Positions 31,492 through 44,499 of a stretch of 64,000 bases of DNA are shown in pieces; position 1 is the first letter of the stretch, and every line of letters starts with the position of its first letter. The stretch spans positions 3,715,918 to 3,779,917 of the forward strand of contig NW_006921536.1 in NCBI RefSeq assembly GCF_000340215.1. Direction: 5' to 3'. Under the pieces are notes generated by a model. The model was not told the origin of the DNA, did no database searches, and saw only the letters and a list, made by a program, of their open reading frames with translations. Source of the stretch: Pseudocercospora fijiensis CIRAD86 (Eukaryota; Ascomycota; Dothideomycetes; Mycosphaerellales; Mycosphaerellaceae). A program made the position numbers and the translations under genes.

Positions 31492-33963
31492 ATATAGAGG
31501 TAGTCTAATAGGCCTAATAGGGCCCGATTAATATAGGACTAGAATATAGCAGGGGCATTAGCTAGGCCAAATAGTATAACTAAATACTCGAAATAGCTAT
31601 AGCGAGTATAGAAGGCCGTCTTCTATTTATCGCCCTTACGAATACAAATACGGTAATAGGCGTCCTTAATATCTAATATAGTATAGAAGTAGGCCCTAGA
31701 AAGGCGATCGAGGGTCTTATTAATAAGCGGAAGTAGATAGCGGTCCTTAATAGTAATAGTATTAAGCCTACGATAATCGATATATAGGCGTAGGCGACTA
31801 TCCTTCTTCGGTACAAATAGAATAGGTAGACTAGTAGGGCTATTACTATACTAAATTCGACTATTAGCTAGGTTCTTATCTAGGTACTTACGTAATATAG
31901 TAAGCTCTCGTTTACTAAGGTTATAGAGGGGCCTAAAAGGAACCTCCTTACCCTATATAATATCGATCTTATAGTCCGTCTCTTTAAATATAGGCAATAT
32001 CGATGCTAGGTAGTGTTTAAATACATTAATATAGGTTTCTCGAATAGGCTATAGTATACGAGTAAGCTAATTAGGGTCTATACTATTAGGGGGCATAGGT
32101 TTATCGTTATTACTACTAAGCAGGTCGGTAGTCGGGTTAGCTAAGGCGGAGGCTAGTATTAGGTTGCTAATAAATAGGACCCTAATATCTTTAGAGTACT
32201 CGCTAATATTAATATATTTAATGTCCTCTTTCCTAGCGATCCTAAATCGCTATTATTAGAGTCCTAAGTCTATAGTTATAGCGTAGTGCTTAAGAATAGG
32301 GTTACTAATAACAATATCGGATAGAAGGCTGTCTATATCTACTATATAGGCAGTAAAGTCTAACAAACGCTTATTGCCGAGGTCGTCTTTTAGAACTATA
32401 GGAATATAGTAGGCTCTATAGGTTAAGTGCCGAGCGTTATTAAACTAAGCAAGGGTTAGTAGGTTAGCCCTATTTAATTATCGAAGGTCTAATTACTTAG
32501 CTAGGCGATAGCTAATAAGGGCACTAACTAAATTTCCTAGATCTAGCGTAACCTTAGTTTTATAATTAGTGCCCTAGGCGTCTTATATAAGGCAGGTACG
32601 TATAATAGCTAGCACAATGTCGATAGTTTTACGCCGTATAAGGCTAACAGTTAGTACGGCGCTTATTCCTTTTTCGAAGGTTAGCCTATAGGGGTAGCGT
32701 TAGCTACTAAGAGGTGCTTTCGGTACTTAGCGGTAGTACGGTCGACTCGGGCCTAATCCCTAGGTTTGTCGCATTAGCCTAGTAGATAGCTAGTACTATT
32801 ACAATTAAAGCACTTATACCTAGTTAGGGCACTGCTAGGTCCGCTCGGATTAGCGCTAGAATTAGAGGAACGATTAGGGGTATATAGAAATAAGCCCCTT
32901 CCTTACTCTCTCCCTCGCTAGGGGTTTCTACCGCGGTATTAGCCCCTGCCTCTTCTACGTTAGTAGTCGTTACTGTTTCTATTATTAGTAGTACTCGTTT
33001 AGACAGTACTTCCTTAGTTTCTACTATAGCTACGGTTATTAGCGGCTAGTCGTATCTTAGATTCTAATCGTTGCTAAAGCTAGATAGCTCGTTTAGCTAT
33101 TTCTACCTCGACTATAAATTAAATACGTATTAGGTTAGCCTATTTAAATATACGGCGGCGGTCCAATTTAAGGATAAGCTCCTACCTAAGTTTTAGGCGT
33201 ATTTCCGAGATCTATATAGAATTAGTCTTAGCCGGAAGGTCGTCCTCGAGGGTCTTTAAGTAGGCCTCGAATAAACGAGCTAATTAATTAGTCTTTTGTT
33301 TAGCTCGGAGGTACTAATCCTAAGTATATTATTGCCTTAGTATAGGGTTTCTAAGAGTGTCTAGTATAATAGTTTTGTAGGTCTACTACTAAACGGTAGT
33401 CTAGTTATTAAGGGAGTCGAAATAGTTATCCTAGGTGCGTTCTAGGTCTCTATTAATGTACTATATAGTATAGACGACTAAGGAATAGTTATCTAGCAGC
33501 GCTCTCGGTATATTACGCTAGTTAAGCTTATAGTTACGAATATAGTCGTTATATTGCTTTCAACTAGAGCTATTAAATACAGTATAGTCCTTAAGTTTAG
33601 CATCCTTCTTTTAGATAAGGACAGGTAGTAAAGAAGGCCCTAATATCGGCTTAGTATTAGTTGCTAGGGCTTCCTATAAGCGGCGAATTTCGAGGAGATT
33701 ATCCTTTAGCTATTGTTCTTAACGCAAAGTAGCGAGCCTATTCTAAGTAGCTTCCTAAAGTCTCGCTATTAGCTAGGGGCTAAAGGCTAGTTAGCTATAT
33801 CGATGATTAACAACATTATTAAGGATATCGTTAATAGGCAATTCTAGATTATTACTAGGAGCTATAGGCTCTTTATTAATAGGCTCTATACTACTAGTAT
33901 TGTTATTACTAGCGCTACTAGCGGCGCCGCGGTTGTTATTATTATTGTTTTATAACAAGCCGG
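31492..33963 (-). pseudogene. Gypsy-B gag, protease and reverse transcriptase palm (degraded)
   Basis: Continues Gypsy-B right of hAT-2. Right to left: gag (about 32850-33960), zinc knuckle near 32790-32830, protease near 32480-32580, and reverse transcriptase fingers/palm (31492-31990). Every block aligns with Gypsy-D 45366-47850 and with Gypsy-C read in the opposite direction. The gag start (…AATAGCCGG on the minus strand) is separated from its own 5' LTR (41090-41554) by Gypsy-C. Stops are RIP-type throughout. Confidence 0.85.
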
Positions 33964-33968
33964 CTATT
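33964..33968. repeat. Gypsy-C target-site duplication, left (CTATT)
   Basis: CTATT recurs at 41086-41090, right after the Gypsy-C 3' LTR end. Removing Gypsy-C and one copy restores the normal gag/LTR junction of Gypsy-B, matching the uninterrupted junction at 19681-19700. Confidence 0.88.
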
Positions 33969-34441
33969 TGTTAGGGCTAAAGAGGCTATACGTAATTGGC
34001 ATATAACTAGGCCGAGTAAAGCTAGGGTCTTAGTGCCTTAGGCAGGGCTTGGCGCTTAGCGTTAGGCTAACTAGCCTACCTTCCTCCCTCTCCTCCTAGC
34101 TCTCTATCGAATACTACCTATACCTACTACTACCCTATCTACCTGCTAATATAACCCTTCTTATATAGTATTCGATCTACCCTTTAAGGGCAGTAGCTAG
34201 ATAGTCCTTATTTTAAGCTTTTAGCGGTATAGCTACGAAAACTATCGATTTAACTATATTACGCCCGAAGAACGGGACCTATACGTACTATTCTACTAAA
34301 AACAACCGTACTAATTATTAAGCAAGGCCTTCTATACGGCCTATTACACTAAGTTAAGTACACTAGGCCGATACCTACTAATTCCGCTATATCCGTACTA
34401 TAAGGGGCTATAATATATTATTAGTTCTACCCCTTATTACA
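33969..34441 (+). repeat. Gypsy-C 5' LTR (473 bp)
   Basis: Begins TGTTAGGGC, ends CTTATTACA; about the same length as the 472-bp LTR at 19690-20161. The gag-side sequence begins directly at 34442. Confidence 0.9.
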
Positions 34442-34654
34442 ATAGCCGGCTTATTACGAAACAATAACAATAACAACCGCGGCGCCGCTAGCAGCGCTAG
34501 CAATAACAATACTAGTAGTATAGTGCCTACCGAAGTGCCTGCTAAAGTGCCCGCTAAAGGGCCTACTAAAGAACCTATAGTCCTAGGTAATAGTCTAGAA
34601 TTGCCTATTAACGACATTCTTAATAACATTGTTAATCGACGATATAGCTAACTA

Positions 34655-35800
34655 GCCTTTAGCCCCTAACTAGTAGGGAGACTTTAAGAAGCTACTTAAA
34701 ACGGGCTTACTGCCCTACGTTAAGAATAGTAGCTAAAGGACGACCTCCTCGAGCTCCGTCGCCTTTAGGAAGCCCCGATAACCGCTACTAAACTAATAGT
34801 AGGACCTTCCTTACTATTAGCCTAAAAGAAGGATGCTAAACTCAAGGATTGCACCGTATTCGACGGCTCTAGTCGCAAGCAGTATAATAATTATATACGC
34901 GATTGTAAGCTTAACTAACGAAATGCACCGAGGGCTCTTCTAGACGACTATTTATTAGTTGTCTACGCTATATAGTACATTAATAGCGACCTAAAACGTA
35001 CCTAGGATAACTATTTTAACTCCCTCGATAACTAGACCGCTGTTTAATAGCAAACCTATAAAACTATTATACTAGACACCCTTAGAAACCCTATACTAAG
35101 GCAATAATATACTTAGGACTAGTACCTTCGAGCTAAGCAAAAGACTAATTAATCGGCTCGCTTATTCGAGGCCTATTTAAAGACCCTCGAAGACGACCTT
35201 CCGCCTAAGACTAATTCTATATAGATCTCCGAGATACGCCTAAAACTTAGGTAGGAGCTTATCCTCGAATTAGACCGTCGCCGTGTATTCGAACAAGCTA
35301 ATCTAATACGCATTTAATTTATAGTCGAGGTAGAAACAGCTAAACGAGCTATCTAGCTCTAGTAACGACTAGAATTAAGGATCCGACTAGCTAGTACTAA
35401 CCGTAGCAACCGTAGTGCCTGCGGAGGAAACTAAGGTCCCTACTAGAACAATAGTGCTAATAATAGGAATAGTAATAATAACCGTAGAAAAGGCCGTAGC
35501 CGGCGGCTATATAGAGGAGGCCGTAATAGGGGCCGTAGAAGGGGCTCGTATCCCTATAGTACTAACCGCTCGACTAATAATAATAGTAGCAATAACGGTT
35601 ATAGCAACCCCCTAACCGGATTAAAGTGCTTTAACTGTAATAGTACTAGCTATCTACTAGGCTAATATAACAAACCTAAGGACTAGGCCCGAATTAACCG
35701 TGCTTCCGCTAAGTATAGGAAACACCTTTTAGCCGCTAATGCTACCCCTATCGGCTCTTTTAATTAGTCGAAAAAAGAATAAGCGCCGCACTAACTGTTA
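34655..35800 (+). pseudogene. Gypsy-C gag with zinc knuckle (degraded)
   Basis: Plus-strand frame with a capsid-like region (VFDGSSRKQYNNYIRDCKLN, LDTLRNP, ARLFEAYLKTLEDDLPP) followed by an Arg/Asn-rich low-complexity segment and a zinc knuckle at about 35625-35690 reading KCFNCNSTSYLLG. The expected H and third C both read Tyr, the RIP products of CAC/CAT and TGT. The short open frame 35415-35615 is another frame of the low-complexity segment. Confidence 0.82.
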
Positions 35801-35849
35801 GCCTTATATAGCGTAAAACCATCGACATTGTACTAGCTATTATACGCAC

Positions 35850-37880
35850 CTGTCTTATATAGGATACGTATAGAGCTAGCTATAAGACTAAGGTTATACT
35901 AGATCTAGGAAATTCAGTTAGTGCCCTTATTAACCACCGCCTAGCTAAGCAATTAGACCTTCGACAATTGCTTAGAACTGATATACTAACCCTTGCTTAG
36001 TTTAATAACGCTCGGCACTTAACCTATAGGGCTTACTATATTCCTATAGTTCTAAGAGACGACCTCGGTAACGAGCGCTTACTAGATTTCACTGCCTACG
36101 CCGTAGATATAGACAACCTTCTATCCGATATTGTTATTAGTAACCCTGTTCTTAAGCACTATGCTATAGTTATAGACTTAGGCAGCTAATAGTAGCGATT
36201 TAGAATCGCTAGGAGAGAGGACATTAAATACATTAATATTAGCGAGTGCCCTAACAATATTAAGGTTCTGTTTATTAGCACCCTAATACTAGCCTCCGCC
36301 TTAGCTAACCCGACTACTAACCTACTTATTAGAGATAACGATAAACCTGTGCCCCCTAATAGCATAGACCCTAAATAGCTTACTCGTATACCTTAGCCTG
36401 TTCGACAGACCTATATTAATGTATTTAAATACTACCTAGTATCGATATTGCCTATATTTAAAGAGACGGATTATAAGATTAATATTATAGAGGGCAAAGA
36501 GGTTCCTTTTAGGCTACTCTATAACCTTAGTAAAAGAGAGCTTGCTATATTGCGTAAATATCTAGATAAGAACCTAGCTAATAGTCGAATTTAGTATAGC
36601 AATAGCCCTACTAGTATACTAATCTTATTTATTCTAAAGAAGGATAGTAGCCTACGTTTATATATTAATTATAGAGGGCTTAATGCTATTACTATTAAGG
36701 ACCGCTATCCACTTCCGCTTATTAATAAGACTCTCGATCGCCTATCTAGCGCCTATTTCTATACTATATTAGATATTAAGGATGCGTACTATCGCATCTG
36801 TATTCGTAAGGGCGATAAATAGAAGACAGCCTTTCGCACTCGTTATAGCTATTTCGAGTACTTAGTTATACTATTTAGGCTAGCTAATGCCTCTACAACC
36901 TTCTAGTCCTATATTAATCGGGCCCTTTTAGGCCTATTAGACTACCTCTGTATAGTTTACCTAGATAATATGCTAGTTTATATACACTTACCTAACATTG
37001 CGGAGTACTAGGCTATAGTCTATAAGGTGCTCGATTGCCTAAGAACCTATAGCTTATATTGCAAGCCTTCTAAATGCACCTTTGCTACTAAAGAGGTATT
37101 ATTCCTCGGCTTCCTCGTATTAACTAATAGTATTAAGGCTAATCCTAAACGGATTAAGACTATTACTAAGTAGCTAATACCTACTAGTATTAAGGAACTT
37201 TAATTATTCCTCGGCTTCGCTAATTTCTATCGTCGCTTTATTAAGAGCTATTTACGGCATGTAATACCCCTAACTAAGCTTACTAAAACTAAGGCTAACC
37301 TATCTAGAGAATTCAAATAGACTAACAAAACACAAGCCGCTTTTAACGGCTTAAAGCAACGCTTTACTAAAGTCCCCTTATTATACTATTTCGTGCTAAG
37401 TAAGCAGATCCGAATTAAGACTAACGCTTTATAGTTCGCTATATTAGCTATTATGTCACAATAGGCTAATAACACCTATTAGCACCCGATTGCCTTCTTC
37501 TCCCGAAAAATAATCGATATAGAACGTCGATACGAGACCTACGAGTAAGAGCTCCTAGTAATCGTAGAAGCCTTTAAGTACTAGCGCTACTATCTTAATA
37601 GTGCATAGTACACTATTTAGGTCTATACAGACTATAACAACCTGCGTAGTATTACTAAGGTTATAAGGGTTATAGGTCGATAGGCTAGATAGGCCGTCTA
37701 CCTCGCTAGGTTCGATTTTAATATACTATATCGGCTAGGCGTAAGTAACCCTACTAATAGCCTATCGAGGCGGCCTAATTACGATAGCGAGACCTATTAA
37801 TCTATTAATTCGTTGTTTCTAACCCTATAGTATAAGATTGCTATAGCCTATATCGTTAATAAGCAAGCGTAGGATAAGCG
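35850..37880 (+). pseudogene. Gypsy-C protease, reverse transcriptase and RNase H (degraded)
   Basis: Protease at about 35880-35975 reads KVILDLGNSVSALIN (Gypsy-D has DPG). Reverse transcriptase at 36480-37200 contains LYINYRGLNAITIKDRYPLP, TILDIKDAYYRICIRKGDK and a catalytic box VYLDNMLVY at 36955-36981. The normal YLDD has lost its second Asp by a GAT to AAT change. Continuing downstream, FLGFANFYRRFI-like and FSRK-type blocks mark thumb, connection and RNase H. Stops are at Gln/Trp. Confidence 0.88.
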
Positions 37881-38149
37881 GACTTCTAGACCCCGCGGCG
37901 GCAACAAATACTATAGCGGAGTTGTCGTTCTTCTAGTATACGTTAGAAAGGACGTAGATCGCTCGAGCTATAATAACTCGATTAAAGACATTGCTATCTA
38001 TAGTAATAGCCTATATAGCGATAGTACTATAGAAGAGGTTATAGTAGTTCCGGCTGCTAGTACTATTAGATGTATATAATACGTACCTCGTTTAATAGTA
38101 AGGGTACTATTAAATAACCTTACAAATAGGGATAGTTAATCGTTTATAG

Positions 38150-39690
38150 ATAAGCTGTTACATACTTAGTAGAGGGACGCCTTTGCTATTAAACGTATTA
38201 ATAGGCTTGTAAGTAGACGAGCGACTCGATCTAGTAAGAGTAAAAGTTAGTCGATCGACGATAAGGGTTACTTAAAGTTTAAGGGCAGATACTATATCCC
38301 CGCTAAACAATCGATTAGATAAGAGCTTTTAAAAAGGCACTATAATAGTAAGCTCGCTAGTTACTATAGTATAGAGAGGTCGTACGAGCTGCTATCGCGT
38401 ATATACTACTAGCTAAATAGTAAGCGGTATATAAAAGAATACGTATAGACCTATGCAGTATACTAGCGTATTAAAGCACTAAAGCACCTGCTATTTAGCG
38501 AGTTGTCTTTACTTCCTATTCCTAGGAAGCTATTCGTAGAACTTATAATAGATTTCATTATAGGCCCTCCTCCTACTAAGCGTAGGGGTAGCAAGGATAT
38601 ATATAATACTATCCTTGTTATAGTAGATCGATTTACTAAAGGCGCTCGATAATCGATATATCCCGGCGTAGAAAGATTAGACTGCTATTAATATAGTAGA
38701 AGCGCTATAGAACAATATCTTCTATACCTATTAGGGAACCCCTAAGGGGATAGTGTCTAATCGTAGATCGATACTAACATCGTATTATTAGAGCGAGATA
38801 TGCCTATAGCTAAGACTAAAGCATCGGCTATTAATAGCCTTCTACCTATAGACTAACGGTCAAATAGAGAGGCAGAATACTACCCTATAGTAGTACCTAC
38901 GTAGCTATATTAATAAAAACCCCGAGGATTGGGTTAACCTCCTATAGCCTATAGAATTCGTATATAACAATAGTATATACTTATCGACTAAGGTTTTACT
39001 ATATATAGCTTCAATAGGCTAAAACGCTGCCTTACTACAAGACCTACTAACGCTCGAGGCCGAGCGTAAGGAAAGGGAAGCGCGTTAAGTACTAGAGATA
39101 CTAGCGGTAATAGAACGTGTCTAGAAGATACGAGAAATCTACGCTAAAATAGCTAAGAAGCTAACAAAGGCTTAAGAGTACTAAAAGACCTACTACAATA
39201 AGCGCTATATACTAATAACCTTTAAACAAGGCGATATAGTTATACTTAGTACGAAGAACCTCCGTATCCGCAAACACCTATTACCTAATAGCAAAACGAG
39301 GCCTAAGCTCGCACTAAGATACATTAGCCTATTCCGCATTCGAGAAGTTAAGGGCTCTTTCGCACAAGCCTATTAGTTGTAGCTTCCCCCTTATTATACT
39401 ATCTACGACACCTTCTATATATCCCTCTTTAAACTATACTATTAGCGCGAAGGCGATAAAGCGCCTACTAAGTTAGAAGAAGTCTTAGCTAATAGCGAAG
39501 AGCTATAGTCTATAGAACGTATTCTAAAGTACTAGACTAGGCAAGGCAAGAAGGAATACCTCTTAAGATAGTAGGGCTATTTACCTAAATAGGACTCGTA
39601 GGAAGCTAAAGACTCCTTTAAGGATATAGCTAAGTTGTTAGATAAGTATTAGACTAGTATAAAGAACAAGAAGAAGGCTAAGGGCCTATA
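38150..39690 (+). pseudogene. Gypsy-C integrase with C-terminal chromodomain (degraded)
   Basis: The H2C2 zinc region lies near 38325-38470. The core starts FVELIIDFIIGPPPTKRRGS, followed by TILVIVDRFTKGA, where the catalytic-Asp strand is preserved. A GPY/F-like region follows, then a chromodomain at about 39490-39690: SIERILKY, GKKEYLLR-stop-QGYLPK, DS-stop-EAKDSF. This corresponds to the WVVERIL...YLVKWKGY...TWE consensus with Trp codons turned to TAG. In chromoviruses this domain directs integration to methylated-H3K9 heterochromatin. Confidence 0.87.
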
Positions 39691-39699
39691 ATATCGCCT

Positions 39700-40888
39700 A
39701 GGAACAATGCTACCCCTAGGGTACTATTAAGCTAACTAATTAGAGGCAAGCAATTGTTAGTAAAGGATAACGAGACTATACTATAATAGCGAACGCGCAC
39801 CGAGAGTTAACAAGCGCGCTATAACTATTAACTAATCGCCTACTCTTTTAAGGATTCTACCTCTTTACTAATACGCCCTATAGGTCCCCCTTTTGTTCCT
39901 TTATTCTATTAAGGCCTCGAGGCCTAGGCGGTCGACGAGGACGGCGCGCGCGCGTAAAGGGTAATAATAATAATAACGACGGCGCAGCCGGCGCGGCTAT
40001 AATAGTAACGGTATTACAGAGTATGTCGCTAGTTAAACTATTACTAGTCGAAGAAGGAAATAGGAAGCAAGGTAAAGTTAGCGCTAAGACGGCTAGCGCC
40101 GCTATTATTAATATTACCTACTATTGTCGCTATACCTATAGGAACAACCTTACCTATACTACGAGCCTAAAGTACTAACTAAGTTAAAAGATTGAACCTA
40201 TCGAGGGTTTAATTAAAACTTTAACTAAGTTAAAAGATTAAGCGACTAATAGACTAACTAAGGGTAAAAATATAGAGCTAAGCTAGCTAGGGTTGATCTT
40301 GCGGATAATAGGTTACTCCTCGATCTTTCCGACCCTTTAAGCGAGGCGAACCTTAACTATTATACTTATAATAGCCTTTACTTATAGAAACTAGACGAAC
40401 TGCGTTTTTAAAAAGATAAGATAAGATTAATAATTAAAGGCTGCTAAACCTAACTAATTAGGGCTAGTAAAACTACAATAGTAAATAATAGCCCTCGTAA
40501 TAACAAGAATAACCCTCGGAGCGGATATTGCTAGGTCTTTTAAGAGTAGACGCAAAGAACTCGGTATAACATTACTTAGAACGGAGGCAGTGCTATAATA
40601 CCTCGTACGCCTACCTATTATAGTAGGGAAGACGCGCTCGTATTATAATTAGTCGATAGTCCTTAATTCTTATAGATATATATTACTTCATTATATACAA
40701 GGATAGCGCAGTTAGAGTTAGACTTGTATTAGAAGGTAAGGTTTAATATAGTTACCACACTTAGGTAGTTAAGTGTTTAATTTAGCGCGGGCTAAGCAAC
40801 TTATTAGACTTGCTAAGTTAGTAGTAATAGAGGTCGAGATTGGAATATAGACAGGCTACGAGGGCGCGGCCTTTAGAAGGGAAGCGTG
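39700..40888 (+). other. Gypsy-C 3' region
   Basis: No gene seen. It is an inverted counterpart of 41555-42640 (the Gypsy-D 3' region), with about 180 bp extra just before the LTR (40713-40888). Contains a GCGCGCGC run near 39950. Together with its partner it forms a long inverted repeat explained by convergent elements. Confidence 0.7.
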
Positions 40889-41085
40889 TATTAGGGCCAA
40901 AGAGGCTACACGTAATTAGTATATAACTAGGCCGAGTAAAGCTAGGGTCTTAGTGCCTTAGGCAGGGCTTAGCGCTTAGCGTTAGGCTAACTAGCCTGCA
41001 TTCCTCCCTCTCCTCCTAGCTCTCTATCGAATACTACCTATACCTACTACTACCCTATCTACCTACTAATATAACCCTTCTTACA
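40889..41085 (+). repeat. Gypsy-C 3' LTR with ~276-bp internal deletion
   Basis: The first ~190 bp match the start of the 473-bp LTR. It then ends directly in CTTACA, matching the LTR terminus, so the middle is missing between similar CCCTT(C/A)TTA motifs. The CTATT duplication follows, so the deletion happened after or during integration without losing the end. Confidence 0.8.
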
Positions 41086-41089
41086 CTAT

Positions 41090-41554
41090 TATAATAAGGG
41101 GTAGCACTAATAATATATTGTAGCCCCTTATAGTACGGATATAGCGGAATTAGGAGATATCGGCCTAGTATAATTAACTTAGTATAATAGGCCGTATAGG
41201 AGGCCTTGCTTAATAATTAGTACGGTTGTTTTTAGTAGAATAGTACGTATAGGTCCCGTTTTTCGGGCGCAATATAGTTAAATTAATAGTTTTCGTAGCT
41301 ATACCGCTAAAAGCTTAAAATAAGGACTATCTAGGTACTGCCTTTAAAGGGTAGGACGAATACTATATAAGAAGGGTTATGTTAGTAGGTAGAAAGGGTA
41401 GTAGTAGGTTAGTATAGTATTCGATAGAGATCTAGGAGAAGAAGGAGGAAGGTAGGCTAGTTAGCCTAACGCTAAGCGCTAAGCCCTGCCTAAGGCACTA
41501 AGACCCTAGCTTTACTCGAGCTAGTTATATAATAATTACGTATAGCCTCTAACA
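41090..41554 (-). repeat. Gypsy LTR shared by Gypsy-D (3') and Gypsy-B (5')
   Basis: About 465 bp, minus orientation, with a 7-bp deletion near its TGTTAGG end. The Gypsy-D 3' region lies to the right. To the left, beyond Gypsy-C, lies the Gypsy-B gag start. One LTR therefore serves two internal regions. Confidence 0.85.
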
Positions 41555-42640
41555 AGAATAGTTAGACTTGCTATCCTTATGTATAATAAAGTAATATATA
41601 ACTAAAAGAATTAAGGACTATCGACTAATTACAATACGAGCGCGTCTTTCCTACTATAATAGGTAGGCGTACGAGGTATTGCAGCACTGCCTCCGTTCTA
41701 AGTAATGTCGTTAGAGTTCTTTGCGTCTACTCTAAAAGACCTAGAAATGTCCGCTCCGAGGGATTGTTCTTATTATTACGAGGGATTGTTCTTATTATTA
41801 CGAGGGCTATTATTGTTCGTAGTTTCGCTAGCCCTAATTAGTTAGGTTTAGTAGCCTTTAATTGTTAATCTTATTTTATCTTTTCAAAAAAACACAGTCC
41901 GTCTAGTTTCTATAAGTAAAGGCTATTATAAGTGTAGTAGTTAAGGTTCGCCTCGCTTAAAGGGTCGGAAAGATCGAGGAGTAACTTATTATCCGCAAGA
42001 TCGACCCCGGCTAGCTTAGCTCTATAGTTTTGCCCTTAGTTAGTCTATTAGTTACTTAATCTTTTAAGCCTTAATATTCTAACTTAGCCTTAAAGTTTTA
42101 ATCAAACTTTTAACGGGTCTAATCTTTTAACTTAGTCGGTATAGTGCCTTAGGCTCGCGGTATAGGTAAGGTTGTTCCTATAGGCGTAGCGATAATAGCA
42201 GGTAATGTTAACAATAGCGCTAGTCGTCTTAGCGCTAACTTTACCTTGCTTCTAATTTCCTTCTTTAACTAGCAATAACAGTAGCAACACCGTTACCGAT
42301 ATAGCCGTATCTTTCCTTCCTTAAATAGGAACACACTCCGTAACACTGTTACCGATATAGCCGTGTCGGCTGCCGGCATACTGCTAGCTCGTAGCGCGAC
42401 ACTATTACTATCCTTATTATCGTTATTCGTACGCGCGTATATATCGCCGATTGCCTAGGCTTCGAGGCCTCGATAGAATGAATAAACAAGAGGTAGAGTC
42501 CTTAAAAGAGCAGTAACTAATTAACGCGTCGTAGCGCGCTAGGTATAGTCTTATTGTCCTAGTTGCCGGTCCCTAATTAGTTAGCGAATGTTACCCCGGG
42601 GGTAGTATTAATCCTAGGTCTTCTCTAGTAGCGTTAGCGA
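41555..42640 (-). other. Gypsy-D 3' region
   Basis: Non-coding stretch between the chromodomain and the shared LTR, inverted relative to 39700-40712. It contains a 24-bp tandem pair (CGAGGGATTGTTCTTATTAT at 41757-41805) and a repeated GTTACCGATATAGCCGT motif (about 42291 and 42349). Confidence 0.7.
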
Positions 42641-42649
42641 CATTATAAG

Positions 42650-44260
42650 CTCTTAGCCTTCTTCTTGTTCTTTATCCTAGTCTAATACTCGTCTAATAAC
42701 TTAGTTATATCCTTAAACGAGTCTTTAGCCTCCTACGAGTCCTATTTAGGTAAATAGCCTTGCTATCTTAGAAGGTACTCCTTCTTGCCTTGTCTAGTCT
42801 AGTGCTATAGGATACGTTCTATAGACTATAGCTCTTTACTATCCGCTAGTATGTCTTCGTGTTTAGTAGGGGCTTTATCCCCCTCGCGCAGGTAATATAG
42901 CTTTAGGAGGGATACGTAGAAGGTGTTATAGATAGTATAATAAGGTAGAAGCTATAACTAATAGGCCTATGCGGAGGAGCCCTTAACTTCTCGAATACGG
43001 AATAGGCTAATGTATCTTAGTGCGAGCTTAGGCCTTGTTTTGCTATTAGGTAATAGGTGCTTACGGATACAGAGGTTCTTAGTGCTTAACATAACTATAT
43101 CGCCTTGCTTAAAGGTTATTAGGGTATAGTGTTTGTTATAATAGGCCTTCTAATAGGCCTAGGCCTTTACTAGTTTGTTAGCTATCTTAGCGTAAATTTC
43201 TCGCATCCTTTAAACCCTCTTAATAGCCGCTAGTGTCTTAGGTGTTAGTACGTAACACGCTTCCCTTTCCTTGCGCTCGGCCTCGAGCGATAAGGGGTCT
43301 TATAGCATAGCAGCGTTTTAGCCTATTATAGCGAAATAAGGTAACACCTTAGTAGATAAGTAGGCACTATTGTTATATACGAATTCGGCTAGTTGCAGGA
43401 GGTTAACCTAGTCGTTAGAGTTCTTATTAATATAGCTACGCAGGTACTGCTATAGCGTAGCATTTTGCCTCTCGGTCTAGCTATCTGTTTGTAGATAGAA
43501 CGCTATAGATAGGCGATGCTTAAGTCTTAGCTATAGGCATATCTTACTCTAATAGTAAGATATAAATGTCGACCCTCGGTCGGAGACTATCCTCTTAGGG
43601 GTTCCCTAATAGCTATAGAAGATGTTATTCTATAGTAACTTAGCTAGGTTAATAGCTATCCAATCCTTCCGAGTAGGGATATAGCGAGCACCCTTAGTAA
43701 ATCGGTCTATAACGACTAGTATAGCGTTAAAGACGTCTCTGCTTCCTCTCTATTTAGTAGAGGGAAGACCTATAATAAAATCTATTATAAGCTCTGTAAA
43801 AGGCTTCTTTAGAACAGGGAGTGAAGACAACTCGCTAAATAGTAAGTGCTTTAGTGCTTTAACTCGCTAGTATACTATATAGGTCTGTATATACTCCTTT
43901 ATATGCCGCTTACTATTTAGCTAGTAGTATATGCGCGATAGTAACTCGTGCGACCTCTCTGTACTATAGTAACTAGCGAGGTTACTATTATAGTGCCTCT
44001 TTAAAAGCTCTTATCTAATCGATTGTTTAGCGGGGATATAGTATCTGCCCTTAAACTTTAAGTAACCTTTGTCGTCGATCGACTAATTGTTACTCTTACT
44101 AGATCGAGTCTTTCGCCTACTTATAAGCTTATTAATACGTTCGATAGCAAAGGCGTCCCTCTGCTAAGCACGTAATAGCTTATCTATAAACGATTAACTA
44201 TCCCTATTTATAAGGTTATTTAATAGTACCCGTACTATCGAACGAGGTACGTATTATATA
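42650..44260 (-). pseudogene. Gypsy-D integrase with chromodomain (degraded)
   Basis: Minus-strand equivalent of 38150-39690, including the chromodomain at about 42660-42860 and the integrase core and H2C2 region. It is less mutated than Gypsy-C in places. All domains are present in order, so Gypsy-D is the most complete member of the tandem. Stops lie at Gln/Trp positions. Confidence 0.86.
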
Positions 44261-44499
44261 TATCTAATAGCACTAGTAGCCGGAACTACTACAACCTCTT
44301 CTATAGTACTATCGCTATAGATAGCAATATCTTTAATCGAGTCGTTATAGCTCGAGCGATCTACGTCCTTTCTTTTAACGTATACTAGAAGAACGACAAC
44401 TCCGCTATAGTATTTATTGCCGCCGCGGGGTCCGGAAGTCCGCTTATCCTACGCTTGCTTATTAACGATACAGGCTATAGCAATCTTATACTATAGGGT

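Larger units (their letters stand above)
33969..41085 (+). mobile_element. Gypsy-C: chromodomain LTR retrotransposon nested in Gypsy-B
   Basis: Plus-strand element with a 473-bp 5' LTR (33969-34441), gag, protease, reverse transcriptase, RNase H, integrase and chromodomain, a ~1.2-kb 3' region and a shortened 3' LTR (40889-41085). It is flanked by CTATT. It belongs to the same family as the elements it inserted into, but lies opposite to them. This creates the large inverted repeats seen across 33-48 kb. Confidence 0.9.

Noticed and set aside
37888..37899. TAGACCCCGCGG in Gypsy-C, resembling the hAT terminal repeat
   Set aside because: Matches only the first ten bases of the TIR, lacks the GTGGTTCGG part, has no partner or target duplication, and the aligned Gypsy-D sequence (about 44430-44445) has a similar uninterrupted coding stretch.
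39700..42640. Apparent giant palindrome centred near 41.0 kb
   Set aside because: Explained by the convergent 3' regions of Gypsy-C and Gypsy-D, two related elements in opposite orientation.
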